Source of the DNA: Gaiellasilicea sp963802765
Lineage (GTDB): Bacteria > Actinomycetota > Thermoleophilia > Gaiellales > Gaiellaceae
Assembly: GCA_963802765.1 (NCBI GenBank)
Contig: CAWDJZ010000011.1
Coordinates: 57,868 to 121,867 of the forward strand
Reading direction: 5' to 3'
DNA length: 64,000 nt
Below are positions 16,895 through 25,627 of the stretch, in pieces (position 1 is the stretch's first letter; each line of letters begins with the position of its first letter). The translations under genes were made by a program, and so were the position numbers. Below the pieces are notes generated by a model. That model searched no databases, was not told the DNA's origin, and saw only the letters and a list, made by a program, of their open reading frames with translations.

Positions 16895-17491
16895 ATGCCC
16901 TACACGCCCGCCGAGGATTTCCCCGAGCTGCTCGAGTCGATGAAGCGCGCCGCCGCGGCGCTCCGGGACGCCGAGGTCCCGCACATGCTCGGCGGCGGCC
17001 TTGCCGCCTGGGCCCGGGGAGGCCCCCCGACCGAGCACGACGTCGACTTCTTCGTGCGCGAAGTCGACGCCGAGCGCGCGCTCGAGGCACTGGTCGAGGC
17101 GGGGATGAAGCCGGAACGCCCGCCCGAGGGCTGGCTCCTGAAGGCCTGGGACGGCGAGATGCTGATCGACCTGATTTTCCGGACAGCCGGAGGCGTGGTC
17201 GACGACGGCTACTTCGAACGCGCGGAGGAGCTCGAAGTGGCGGCGCAGACGCTGCCCGTCGCCTCCCTCGGCGACGTGCTGACGACGAAGTTGCTCGCGA
17301 TCAACGAACAGGACCCCGATCTCTCCTCAGTGCTCGAGATGGCACGCTCGCTGCGGGAGCAGATCGACTGGGAATTCGTCCGCGAACGCACGGCCGGCTC
17401 GCCGTTCGCCCGCGCCTTCTTCACGCTCGTCGAGGAGCTCGGCGTCGTCGAGCCCGAGGGGGACCGCTCCGTCGAGCGATCCCCCCAGTAG
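16895..17491 (+). CDS. AbiEii/MNT-like nucleotidyltransferase domain protein
   Basis: A 198-residue protein from ATG 16895, preceded by GGGAGGGG. The N-terminal half shows the nucleotidyltransferase active-site pattern GGGLAAWARGGPPTEHDVDF (residues about 29-48; GG, then D-x-D) and a third acidic position in EMLIDLIFRT (about 88-97). The helical C-terminal half (TKLLAINEQDPDLSSVLEMA) fits AbiEii-type or minimal nucleotidyltransferases. Relatives act as toxins or antitoxins in type IV/VII systems, but no partner gene sits alongside, so the role is open. It begins 21 bp beyond the palindromic element. Confidence 0.7.
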   Translation: MPYTPAEDFPELLESMKRAAAALRDAEVPHMLGGGLAAWARGGPPTEHDVDFFVREVDAERALEALVEAGMKPERPPEGWLLKAWDGEMLIDLIFRTAGGVVDDGYFERAEELEVAAQTLPVASLGDVLTTKLLAINEQDPDLSSVLEMARSLREQIDWEFVRERTAGSPFARAFFTLVEELGVVEPEGDRSVERSPQ

Positions 17492-17500
17492 CTCGGTCAC

Positions 17501-18976
17501 TCACTTCACGGCGTTGGCTGCGTTCACCTCACCTGCGCCGTAGAAGCCGTTTCGCATGCCGCCGGTGCACTCCGCCAGGAACTGGTCGAGGCCCGGCCTC
17601 GGGTTGTAGACGCCCTCCGGGCACGGCAGCGGCTCGGAGGTCCGCTCGAGCAGCGACGCCAGCGCGGCGGGCTGCAGGCCCGGGTGCTGCGAGAGGGCGA
17701 GCGCTGCCACACCGGCCGCGTGCGGGGCGGCCATCGAGGTGCCCTGCAGGTAGCCCCAGCCGTTCACCCTCGTCACCGTGTTGATCGTGGTCGAGAGCAC
17801 GGCGTTGGCGGTCGTCGAGACGGCCGGGTTCGGCTGCCGCGTGTCGCCGCCGGGAGCGGAGACATCCACGACGCCCTGGCCGTACGACGAGTAGTAGCTC
17901 TTCAGCCGCTGGGTACCCACCGCGGACACGGTGACGACACCCGGCGCCTCCGCCGGAAGGTCGAGGCACGCGTTGTTGATCTCGCGCGTCTCGACGGGTG
18001 CGCTGCCGTCGTTCGGGCTCCCGCTCGTCGATGAACTTGTGCTGCAGGTCGACGTTGGAGTTGCCCGCGGAGGCGATGGTGAGCACGCCCTTGTTCTGCG
18101 CGTAGCGGATCGCCCGCTGCACCGCCTGCCACACGGGCCGCTGGCGCGGATCGTTGCGGCAGTTGAACTCCCACGGGTCGATGAAGTAGCTGTTGTTCGT
18201 GATCTGCATCCCGTGGTCGGCTGCCCAGAGGAAGCCGCACACCGCGGCCTCGGGGTAGATGAAGCCGGCGTCGGTGACGACCTTCACCGAGGCGACCTTC
18301 ACGCCCGGCGCCACGCCGGCGATGCCGACGCCGTTGATGGCCGCGGCGATCGTCCCGGCGACGTGCGTGCCGTGGGTGGACGTGGTCGGGTTCCAGGCGG
18401 CCTCGGCCGTGTTCACCACGCCGCCCAGGCAGGACGCGCTCTTGTCCTTCGCGATCTGCGTGGCCAGGTCAGGGTGCGTGCTCGAGATCCCGGTGTCGAG
18501 CACGCCGACGACGACGTCCGGGCTGCCTGTCGTGATCGCGTGCGCCTCGGCGACGTCGATCTGCGTCATGTCCCACTGCAGCCCCCAGAGCGGCTCGCCC
18601 GTGGGGTTGCCGGGGGCGTCGACCGCGTCGGCGGACACGGACCCGAGCAGGTCGCCGTCGTCGAGCGGTGTGCCGAGCCCGGTGGTGGAGGCAACGGCGT
18701 CCACGCCGGCACCGGACGCGCCCGTCACGAAGTCGGGGTTGGCCGAGCGGGCGACCAGCACGCCGATCTGTCGGTAGTCGGCGACGACGGTCCCGCCGGC
18801 GGCCGCCACGCGGGCGACTGCTTTGGCGGTCGACTGGCCGTTGGGCGCGAGGACGAGATAGGTCGTCTCTTGCTCGGCGGCCGTCGCCGGAGCGCTGACG
18901 GCGCCTCCGGCGAGGAGACAGGTGGCGAGCGCCGCCGCGAACGCGGCGGCGAGGACCTTCGGCGAATAGATGTCAC
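17501..18976 (-). CDS. secreted S8 family serine peptidase (subtilisin-like), two frameshifts
   Basis: Begins at GTG 18976 after GGAGGG. A signal peptide (VLAAAFAAALATCLLAGG) is reached after a one-base deletion in an A run near 18960. An I9-like propeptide follows (TYLVLAPNGQSTAKAVARVA, ADYRQIGVLVARSANPDF). The catalytic triad is complete: Asp in VVVGVLDTGISSTHPDL, His in STHGTHVAGTIAA, Ser in LQGTSMAAPHAAGVAALA; the oxyanion Asn is in TIASAGNSNVD. A second one-base insertion in GGG near 18018 splits the gene. It ends NAANAVK. An extracellular protease; both shifts are in homopolymers and look like sequencing errors. Confidence 0.85.
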
Positions 18977-19062
18977 GAGCACCCTCCGGTTGGTGGTGGT
19001 TACGCGAAAACCAGGCACCCTACGTCCCGCAACCATGACGGACCAAACCTCACGGCGCCGGG

Positions 19063-19116
19063 CCTAGCGCCCTGGCCCGCCGCTCGCGCCGGAGGCGCAC
19101 CGGCCAGGGCGCTAGG
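19063..19116. terminator. bidirectional-type hairpin with 15-bp perfect arms
   Basis: CCTAGCGCCCTGGCC (19063-19077) is exactly complementary to GGCCAGGGCGCTAGG (19102-19116), with a 24-base loop that can fold further. The right arm contains the stop codon of the M55 peptidase gene. No U-tract follows on the minus strand, so termination would rest on the stem alone. Confidence 0.6.
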
Positions 19117-19927
19117 TCTCGAAGAAGAACTGCTTCCAGGCCTCCCACCAGGTGTCCGCCTCGACTCGGATCGTGCGTCCGTCGAGCCGTTCGACACCTG
19201 GGTGGAAGCGGAGCCTGTCGGGGGCGGCCGTGTGCTTGAACTCGACCTTGATCTCGCACGGGCTGCCCGGGTCGTAGGGCGGTACCGCCTCGAGGTCGCC
19301 GAGCGCCTTGCGCGCGCCCTCCTCGATCATCCGCCTCGCCCGGACGGGCGGGATCTGCCGGGCGGAACGGGCGCCGAGCCCCTCCTTCACCGCGACGGTG
19401 GTCAGCCCGTCCCCCAGCAACGCCCTGCCCTCGTCGCAGGACGCTTGGTCACCCGTGACGAGGAGTACGGGACATCCCCAGGTGCCGCAGAGCGCGGCGT
19501 TGATGCCGGTCTCGCCCACCTCGGTCCCGTTGAACCAGAGCCGCTGGTAATCGCGTCCGGAGACGGTGTGGTTCATCGTGCCGAGCGGTGTGCCCGCCAT
19601 GGCGTGCATGCCGACGAAGAGCGCAGCGTCGCAGCCCTCCTCGAGGAACGCCGTGTAACCCGTCCATTCCTCCTGCACGACCCACTCGCAGGCAGGGTCG
19701 AGCAGGTCCGGGACGAGCGAGTTGAACGTCCAGCCGCCGCCCGCGCCGTGGCAGTCCATCACGACGATCTCGGTCGCGCCGGCCGACTTCGCGCCGCGCA
19801 CGGCCGCGTTGATCTCCTCGGTGTAGAGCTTGCGCCCCTCCTCGTACATCGGGTCGCCGCCGCTCGTCTGCTCCGGCTTGACGATCCCCGAGACGCCCTC
19901 CATGTCGCTGATCACGTGGACGCGCAC
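19112..19927 (-). CDS. M55 family metallopeptidase (D-aminopeptidase DppA-like)
   Basis: A 271-residue zinc peptidase from ATG 19927. Family motifs occur in order: VISDMEGVSG at the N-terminus (zinc ligands), VVMDCHGAGGGWTFN (about residues 57-71), FVGMHAMAGTPLGTMNHT (about 103-120) and the C-terminal HPGVERLDGRTI. DppA-type enzymes release D-amino acids from peptides or act on peptidoglycan-derived D-Ala peptides. No signal peptide, so cytoplasmic. It is followed at its 3' end by the strong hairpin and preceded on the same strand by the LysE-type exporter gene. Confidence 0.9.
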   Translation of the reverse strand: MRVHVISDMEGVSGIVKPEQTSGGDPMYEEGRKLYTEEINAAVRGAKSAGATEIVVMDCHGAGGGWTFNSLVPDLLDPACEWVVQEEWTGYTAFLEEGCDAALFVGMHAMAGTPLGTMNHTVSGRDYQRLWFNGTEVGETGINAALCGTWGCPVLLVTGDQASCDEGRALLGDGLTTVAVKEGLGARSARQIPPVRARRMIEEGARKALGDLEAVPPYDPGSPCEIKVEFKHTAAPDRLRFHPGVERLDGRTIRVEADTWWEAWKQFFFET

Positions 19928-19936
19928 GGCGTGAGG

Positions 19937-20549
19937 CTAACGCGCGTCGGCCGCGAGGCGCAGCCCCAACGCGGTCAGGACGACGCCAGTGACCGCGTCG
20001 AACGCCCGCCGCACGCGCTCGCGCCGCAGCAGCAGACCCAGCCGGGCGACGGCGACGCCGTAGGCCGACAGCCAGAGGAACGTGAGGAGGGAGAACGCGA
20101 AGCCGAACGCGAGCAGGGTCGTGAACGCCTCGCCGAACTGCGGCAGCAGGCTCGTGAAGAAGACGACCATCTTCGGATTGGCGAGGTTGCTGAGGAGGCC
20201 TTCGCGCAACGCCACCCGCGGCGTCGTGCCCCGGCCCGCGACCACCTGAACGGCGGCTCGGCGGCGACCCGAGCGCGGCCACGATCGCCTGCAGGCCGAG
20301 ATAGACGAGGTAGGCGGCACCCACGAGCCGGAGCGCGGCGAAGGCGGGCTGCGAGGCGCGCAGAAGCGCAACGAGACCGGCCGCAGCCGCGCAGGTCCAC
20401 ACCGCCTGGCCGAGCGAGACGCCGAACGCGGTCGCCACGCCGCTGCGGCGGCCGCCGAGCAGCGCGTTGCGGATCGTCAGAGCCGTGTCCTGGCCCGGCG
20501 TGCAGATCACAACGGCCGCGACGCCGAGGAACGCTACGAGCTCGGACAC
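19937..20549 (-). CDS. LysE family amino acid exporter, one frameshift
   Basis: Starts at GTG 20549 (VSELVAFLGVAAVVICTPGQ). The N-terminal half has the LysE/RhtB hallmark VICTPGQDTALTIRNALLGG and GVATAFGVSLGQAVWTCAAA. The C-terminal half (FREGLLSNLANPKM-type motif read here as LREGLLSNLANPKMVVFFTS) is in the next frame, after a one-base shift near 20263. About 205 residues with six predicted membrane helices, normal for the family. These carriers export amino acids or homoserine-type compounds. It probably shares a transcript with the M55 peptidase, which could supply D-amino acids for export. Confidence 0.8.
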
Positions 20550-20571
20550 GCGCTGAGCATACGCTTGCGCG

Positions 20572-21345
20572 GTGGAGACCGGTCTGACCGGGAAGGGCGT
20601 GCTCGTCACCGGTGCCTCGGGCGGCATCGGCGCCGCCTGCGCACACGCCTTCGCGGCGGAAGGGGCGCGCGTGGCCGTTCACTACCACCGCGGCGAGGAG
20701 CGCGCCCGCGCGGTCGCGCTCGAGCTCGGCGGCGCGCCGACCTTCAGAGCCGACCTCGCCGACGAGCGGGAGGTCGACCGCCTCTTCGAGGAGGCGCGTT
20801 CCGCGCTCGGCCGGATCGACGTGTGCGCCGCGGTCGCGGGTGTCTGGCCCTCCCAGGACATTCCGGTCTGGCGGCTCTCGCTCGAGCGCTGGGAACAGAC
20901 GCTGCGGCACAACCTCACAACCACGTTCCTCACCGCACGCGGCTTTCTCCGCGAGGTCGAGCGGAACGGCCACGGCTCGCTCGTGCTCGTCGGCTCGACC
21001 GCGGGAATCGTCGGCGAGGCCGGGCATGCCGACTACGCCGCCGCGAAGTCGGCGGTGCTCGGCGGGCTCCTGCTCAGCCTCAAGAACGAGATCGTGCGCG
21101 TCGCGCCCACCGCGCGTGTGAACGCCGTCGCGCCCGGCTGGACGGAGAGCCCGATGACGCGCGGACACGTCGACCCCGACGCCGTCCGTCGCGTCACGCG
21201 CACGATGGCGCTCCGCAAGGTCGCCCGTCCGGAGGACGTGGCGCGACAGGTGGTCGTGCTCGCCTCCGACGACCTCTCCGGCCACGTCACCGGTCAGGTG
21301 GTCACGGTCGCGGGCGGCATGGAAGGCCGCGTGCTCCACGAGTGA
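20572..21345 (+). CDS. short-chain dehydrogenase/reductase (FabG-like)
   Basis: A 257-residue classical SDR from GTG 20572, divergent from the LysE gene with 22 bp between. The cofactor motif is TGASGGIGAA (residues 14-23). The active site comprises Ser in LVLVGSTAGIVG and YAAAK (about residue 157); the VNAVAPGW element follows. The usual NNAG is AAVAGVW here. Length and order are those of 3-oxoacyl-ACP-reductase-like enzymes, but the substrate cannot be assigned from sequence. Confidence 0.85.
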   Translation: METGLTGKGVLVTGASGGIGAACAHAFAAEGARVAVHYHRGEERARAVALELGGAPTFRADLADEREVDRLFEEARSALGRIDVCAAVAGVWPSQDIPVWRLSLERWEQTLRHNLTTTFLTARGFLREVERNGHGSLVLVGSTAGIVGEAGHADYAAAKSAVLGGLLLSLKNEIVRVAPTARVNAVAPGWTESPMTRGHVDPDAVRRVTRTMALRKVARPEDVARQVVVLASDDLSGHVTGQVVTVAGGMEGRVLHE

Positions 21346-21348
21346 ACG

Positions 21349-21375
21349 AAAAGCGGCGGGGCTAGCCCGCCGCTT
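21349..21375. terminator. rho-independent-type terminator
   Basis: AAAGCGGCGGGG-CTA-GCCCGCCGCTTT, a strong GC stem flanked by A and T runs, starts four bases after the SDR stop. Confidence 0.75.
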
Positions 21376-21404
21376 TACTCGCCGCGCCGCCGGAATGAGT
21401 TCCG

Positions 21405-21650
21405 TCACCTCGACAGGAGAGTCACCTCTCCTATCGGCACCACGCGCCTTCGCCTTGAGTAAAAGTGAAAAGAGGAAAGGCCCCCGCCGCCAGGGGCCTT
21501 CCCGGAGGGCCTCCGTGAGGAGGCCAGTTGTCTCTCCCGGCGCGCCCGCCGTATCGGCGCGCTCAGAAGATGGAATGAGTATCGGCCATCCCCACCGTGG
21601 GGGAATCACCCTTCCGGGGGTTCACGCAGTCCCTCGAACTCGGTTGACCG
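21405..21650 (+). promoter_or_regulatory. structured leader candidate upstream of the methyltransferase/MTHFR gene
   Basis: The 300-bp gap before the gene at 21676 has three compact hairpins in a row: GGAGAG-TCAC-CTCTCC (near 21417), AAGGCCCC-7 nt-GGGGCCTT (near 21478) and GGCCTCC-GTGA-GGAGGCC (near 21508). TATCGGC occurs three times and GGAATGAGT twice across the same stretch. No known SAM-I, SAM-IV, SAH or cobalamin riboswitch consensus was recognised. A cis-acting RNA sensing a methionine-cycle metabolite is possible, because the enzyme downstream is of that pathway. Confidence 0.35.
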
Positions 21651-21675
21651 CGGCCGCTTCACTACGCTGCGCGGG

Positions 21676-23484
21676 ATGCCGACCAGGTTCGAGGAACGGC
21701 TGCGCGACGGCCCGCCGATCGTCGCGGACGGCGGCATGGGCGTCCTGCTCTCGGGCGCCGTGCCGCGACTGCGCTGTCCCGAGGAGGCCAACCTGCGCGC
21801 CCCGGAAAGCGTCGTCGCGCTGCACGCGAGCTTCATCCACGCCGGCGCCGAGCTGATCGAGACGAACACCTTCGGCGCCAACCGGCCGAAGCTCGCCGCC
21901 CATTTCCTCGAGGAGGATTTCGAGCGCATCAACTCGACGGCGGTGCGGCTCGCCCGCGAGGCGCGCGAGGTCTCGGGAGCGGACGTCTACATCGCCGGCT
22001 CGATCGGGCCGCTCGGCGAGGTCGAGCGCTTCGACCCGGGCGAGCAGAGTAAGTCCTTCGTCGACCAGGCGCAAATCCTCGAGGGGCGCGGCGTCGACCT
22101 GCTCATGCTGGAGACGTTTTTCGACCTCGACGAGCTCGTCGCGGCGATCGAGGCCGTGCGGAGCGTCTCCGCGCTTCCGGTCGTCGCCCTGATGACCTTC
22201 GACGCGGACGGTCAGACGCTCGGCGGCGTCTCGGCAGAAGCGGCGGCGGCACGCCTCGCCGCTCTGGACGTCGCCGCGGCGGGGGCGAATCACAGCGCCG
22301 GGCCGGCGGCCGCGCTGAACGCGCTCGCCTCGATGCAGCGCGACGGCCTTCGGCTCGCAGCGCTCCCGAACGTCGGCCTCGCCAGCCTCGCAGGCTCACG
22401 GCTCGTCTTCCCGCACGCGACGCCCGAGTACTTCGGCGAGTTCGCCGCGCAGGCCCGCCGGCTCGGCGCCGGCATCATCGGCGGCTGCTGCGGCACCACC
22501 CCGGCTCAGATCGCCGCGATCAAGCAGGCGATCGACGAGGGCCGGGCCCCGGCGGCGCCGCTCGTCGTCCGGGAACGTGAGCTGGCCGAAGCGGCCGAAG
22601 CCGCACCCGAGGAGACCGGGCTCGCGCGAATGCTCCGCGAGCGCGAGTTCGTCATCTCGGTGCAGCTCGACCCCCCACTCGGTGCGAACAACAGCGCGCT
22701 GATCGAGGCCGGCCGGGCGCTGAGGGATTCCGGCAAGACCCACTTCGTCGACGTGAACGACAACCCGCGCGCCCGCGCCCGGATGAGCGGGATCATGGCC
22801 TCGGTCGCGATCGAGCGCGCCTGCGGCATCGAGACGATCCCGCACCTGACGACGCGCGACATGTCCATCGCGGGCCTCGAGTCGCAGCTGCTCGGCGCGC
22901 ACGCCGAGGGCGTATTGAACATGCTCGCCGTCACCGGTGACCCCCCGGAGGAGGGCGACTATCCGGGCGCGCGCGGCGTCTACGAGCTCGACGCGATCGG
23001 GCTGACGCGCCTGATCACGGGGCTCAACCGCGGCGAGGACTACCACGGCCGCGGCATCGACGCCCCCACGTCGTTCTTCGTCGGCGTCGCCGTCAACCCG
23101 TCGGCCGACGAGATCGAGCTCGAGCTCGAGCGTTTCGAGCGCAAGCTCGAGGCGGGCGCGCAGTTCGCGATGACGCAGATCCTCTTCGACCTCTCTTATC
23201 TCGACTCGTTTCTGGCCCACTTCGGCGGCCAGGCGCCGATCCCGCTGCTCGTAGGCGTCTGGCCGATGCCGAGCCTCCAGCTCGCCGTCCGGGTTCACAA
23301 CGAGGTGCCCGGGATTCTCGTGCCCGAGCCGGTGCAGGAACGGCTCCGCGCGGCCGGCACCGATGCGGCCGGCGTCGGCCGGGAGCTGGCGCGCGAGCTG
23401 ATCGCCGAGTCGCGCGAGAAGGCGGCTGGCGTGTACGTGGTCGCGCCGTTCCGCCGGCCGCTCGGCATCCTCGACGTGCTCTAG
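21676..23484 (+). CDS. bifunctional homocysteine S-methyltransferase / methylenetetrahydrofolate reductase
   Basis: A 602-residue two-domain enzyme from ATG 21676. Residues 1-285 form a homocysteine S-methyltransferase barrel (VADGGMGVLLSG, ELIETNTFGANRPKL, GGCCGTTPAQI). Residues about 315-602 form an MTHFR barrel (FVISVQLDPPLGANNSALIE, LNMLAVTGDPPEEGDYPGAR, QFAMTQILFDL). The same fusion is known from B. subtilis YitJ. It would make methionine from homocysteine and reduce 5,10-methylene-THF. Oddity: of the three Cys zinc ligands, the last two are in GGCCGTT, but the first, normally G-x-N-C, reads GANHSAGP, so His replaces Cys. Confidence 0.85.
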   Translation: MPTRFEERLRDGPPIVADGGMGVLLSGAVPRLRCPEEANLRAPESVVALHASFIHAGAELIETNTFGANRPKLAAHFLEEDFERINSTAVRLAREAREVSGADVYIAGSIGPLGEVERFDPGEQSKSFVDQAQILEGRGVDLLMLETFFDLDELVAAIEAVRSVSALPVVALMTFDADGQTLGGVSAEAAAARLAALDVAAAGANHSAGPAAALNALASMQRDGLRLAALPNVGLASLAGSRLVFPHATPEYFGEFAAQARRLGAGIIGGCCGTTPAQIAAIKQAIDEGRAPAAPLVVRERELAEAAEAAPEETGLARMLREREFVISVQLDPPLGANNSALIEAGRALRDSGKTHFVDVNDNPRARARMSGIMASVAIERACGIETIPHLTTRDMSIAGLESQLLGAHAEGVLNMLAVTGDPPEEGDYPGARGVYELDAIGLTRLITGLNRGEDYHGRGIDAPTSFFVGVAVNPSADEIELELERFERKLEAGAQFAMTQILFDLSYLDSFLAHFGGQAPIPLLVGVWPMPSLQLAVRVHNEVPGILVPEPVQERLRAAGTDAAGVGRELARELIAESREKAAGVYVVAPFRRPLGILDVL

Positions 23485-23552
23485 GGACGAACAGCGGCCG
23501 TCACCGACGAACCTCCTTCCGATGGACGAGGCGGCTGGCGTTCAGCTGCAGC

Positions 23553-23867
23553 ATCCTGGCTCGCACCGCCCCGATTCACGCCGTCATTCGCGGCGCTGCA
23601 GATAAGGAGCCGTTCGCGGTGGAGCTCCGCAGCCGACTTCTCGAGGAGCGGCTGGCGAACCAGATCGGGCGGATTCGGGAGTGTCTCGGCAGCGACCTCA
23701 GAGAAGGGCTGCCCGTGACCGAGGCGGGTCAGCGCTACTGCGCTCTCACGTCGCCGGAGCTGTACCACGTCCTCACCGCCGAGCTCGGCTGGAGCGCCGA
23801 TCAGCACAAGACCTGGCTCACGAACCTCCTTCAGACGGAGCTGCTTCGGCCCCGGGTCCAGCGCTAG
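23553..23867 (+). pseudogene. C-terminal remnant of a TetR family regulator
   Basis: The open frame reads ILARTAPIHAVIRGAADKEP, then LPVTEAGQRYCALTSPELYH and LTAELGWSADQHKTWLTNLL, ending at 23867. ALTSPELY..LT.E.GWS is typical of the ligand-binding C-terminal domain of TetR regulators. The helix-turn-helix half is absent upstream, where only unrelated sequence lies between the MTHFR stop and this frame. From GTG 23619 an 82-residue product could still be made. It converges with marP, overlapping by four bases. Confidence 0.55.
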
Positions 23868-25000
23868 CGGACGCAGGGCCCGCTCGAGACCTCGCGCGCG
23901 CCCGCCTCGGCGAGCGACTCGCGCACGACCTCCGCCGGCACGGCGTAGCCGGCTGCGGAGCCGATCCGCGAAGCAAAGATCGTCGCCTGCACGCGCCCCT
24001 GCTCGTCGACTGCGGGGCCACCCGAGTTGCCTTTCCGGACCGCGCCGCGCAGCGTCGTGATGTGCCGCTCGACCGGCCCGCGGCCGTAGGCGTCGTCGGT
24101 GAGCAGCGGACCGGTCTGGCCGATCCGACCCGGGGTGGCCGTGAACGGCCCGTTCTCGGGATAGCCGAGGATCGCGACCGCCTGCCCCTCGATCGGGTCG
24201 ACGAGGCGCAGCGGCGTCGCCGCGAGACCGTCGACGCGCAGCACCGCGACGTCGTCGCGCGGGTCGAACGCGACCACGGCTGCGTCCGCGTACGCGCCGT
24301 CGCCCCGGTCGACGCGAGCATCCTTCATCCCGGCGACGACGTGGGCGTTCGTGACGACGAGATTCGGCGCCGCGACCCAGCCCGAGCCCTCGATGCCGAG
24401 CCCGCAGGCCGTTCCGGTGATCCGAAGGACGCCGTCGCGGGCGGCACGAACGCCTGGACTGTCCAGCAGGGCCGGGTCCGGCGGAGGGACGTTCGCCTGC
24501 GGGCCGCGGATCGCCGCGAACGGGTCGACGCGCGCGATCGCGTCGAGCAGGCGCCCGGGCGGAACGCGCTCGTTCAGCTCGCTCAGAATCCGCGAGCGCT
24601 GCACATCCTCGCGGAGCTCCTGTTGGCCGGGCGTGTGCAGCGCGACCGCCCCTGCGACCCAGACGATCGCCGCGCCGGCGACGGCGCCGAGCACGAAGCC
24701 GCCGAGGGAGTCGAGGATGCGCAGCGGCGGCACGACGAAGAGGCTCGTCCGGATCGCCCGGCCGGCGACGGCGGCGGCGCTCTGGAGGAAGACGCCGAGG
24801 ACGACGGCCCCCGCGAGGGCAACGAGCGGCGTGTACGGCGACTCGCCGCGGGAGAGCAGCTGCGGCGCGAGCTTGGCGCCGAGGTAGGCGCCCGCCAGGA
24901 TCCCGGCGAGCGAGAGCGCGCCGCCGACGAGGCCGCGCCGGAGCCCGTTCAGCGCCGCCAGCCCGATCACGGCCGCCGCGATCCAGTCGACCGTGGTCAT
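23864..25000 (-). CDS. marP: MarP-type membrane-anchored serine protease
   Basis: A 378-residue protein from ATG 25000. Residues 1-130 form a CvpA-like four-helix membrane domain (TVDWIAAAVIGLAALNGLRR at the start, then ALAGAVVLGVFLQSAA and GFVLGAVAGAAIVWVAGAVA). A chymotrypsin-like domain follows with the triad His in VVTNAHVVAG, Asp in DPRDDVAVLRV and Ser in RKGNSGGPAVDEQG. Two Cys, in GTACGLG and the terminal GPCVR, could form the regulatory disulfide known from M. tuberculosis MarP (Rv3671c), which supports acid and oxidative-stress resistance through periplasmic proteolysis. It ends next to tRNA-Asp on the other strand. Confidence 0.85.
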   Translation of the reverse strand: MTTVDWIAAAVIGLAALNGLRRGLVGGALSLAGILAGAYLGAKLAPQLLSRGESPYTPLVALAGAVVLGVFLQSAAAVAGRAIRTSLFVVPPLRILDSLGGFVLGAVAGAAIVWVAGAVALHTPGQQELREDVQRSRILSELNERVPPGRLLDAIARVDPFAAIRGPQANVPPPDPALLDSPGVRAARDGVLRITGTACGLGIEGSGWVAAPNLVVTNAHVVAGMKDARVDRGDGAYADAAVVAFDPRDDVAVLRVDGLAATPLRLVDPIEGQAVAILGYPENGPFTATPGRIGQTGPLLTDDAYGRGPVERHITTLRGAVRKGNSGGPAVDEQGRVQATIFASRIGSAAGYAVPAEVVRESLAEAGAREVSSGPCVR

Positions 25001-25047
25001 CGCTCGCCAGGGTACTGAGCGTCCCGGCTACACTGTCCGTCGCCCTG

Positions 25048-25121
<74 letters not shown>

Positions 25122-25125
25122 TCTC

Positions 25126-25154
25126 CGAAACCGCCTGCAGACGGGCGGTTTTCG
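25126..25154 (+). terminator. terminator of tRNA-Asp
   Basis: CGAAACCGCC ... GGCGGTTTTCG immediately follows the tRNA: a GC stem with A and T flanks and TTTT in its 3' arm. Confidence 0.8.
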
Positions 25155-25239
25155 TGTAGGCGCGTCCGCTCAGGCGTCGATCCGTGCGTCAGCGCTGCGT
25201 CCACCCTGATCCGCCGCGCCGAGCGAAGGGTGGTCGGCG

Positions 25240-25500
25240 GTGGCCGGTAAGCGCGCCCCGGCCGTCGAGCGGTTCCTCCGGCTCCGGGCGCGCGACCCGG
25301 TCACCGGCTGCTGGGAGTGGCTCGGCTCACGCAGCCCACAGGGCTACGGCCTGTTCTACGACGGCGTCAAGGTCGTCGGCGCGACCCGCTACGCCTGGCG
25401 CGAGTTCTGCGACGAAGACCCCGGCAGCCGCGACCTCCACCACACGTGCGGCAACCGCGGCTGCCGGGGCATGCCGAGTGCTCGTGATCAGTCGGGCGGA
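25240..25500 (+). pseudogene. phage-type HNH endonuclease, truncated
   Basis: From GTG 25240 the frame reads AVERFLRLRARDPVTGCWEW then GYGLFYDGVKVVGATRYAWR and DLHHTCGNRGCRGM. C-W-E-W..GYG..R.AW and LHHTCGNRGC are the leading part of an HNH_3-type endonuclease common in phages. The usual terminal N-P-x-H-L zinc/active-site segment is missing, replaced by unrelated low-complexity residues to 25701, so the nuclease is probably dead. It lies just inside the tRNA-Asp junction. Confidence 0.6.
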
Positions 25501-25627
25501 GCGAGCAACTGGACAGGCTTAAAGGGGAGCGAAGTCGGTCGCCGTCGAAGGGGCTGTACACGAGCGGTGAAAGGGTCTAAAACAGACGGAGTCACTCCCC
25601 AACGGGAGCCTCGGCGTAAGGGGACGG

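Noticed and set aside
21405..21650. A known SAM, SAH or cobalamin riboswitch
   Set aside because: I could not match any of their core conserved strings; only unassigned hairpins are visible, so it is reported as a candidate instead.
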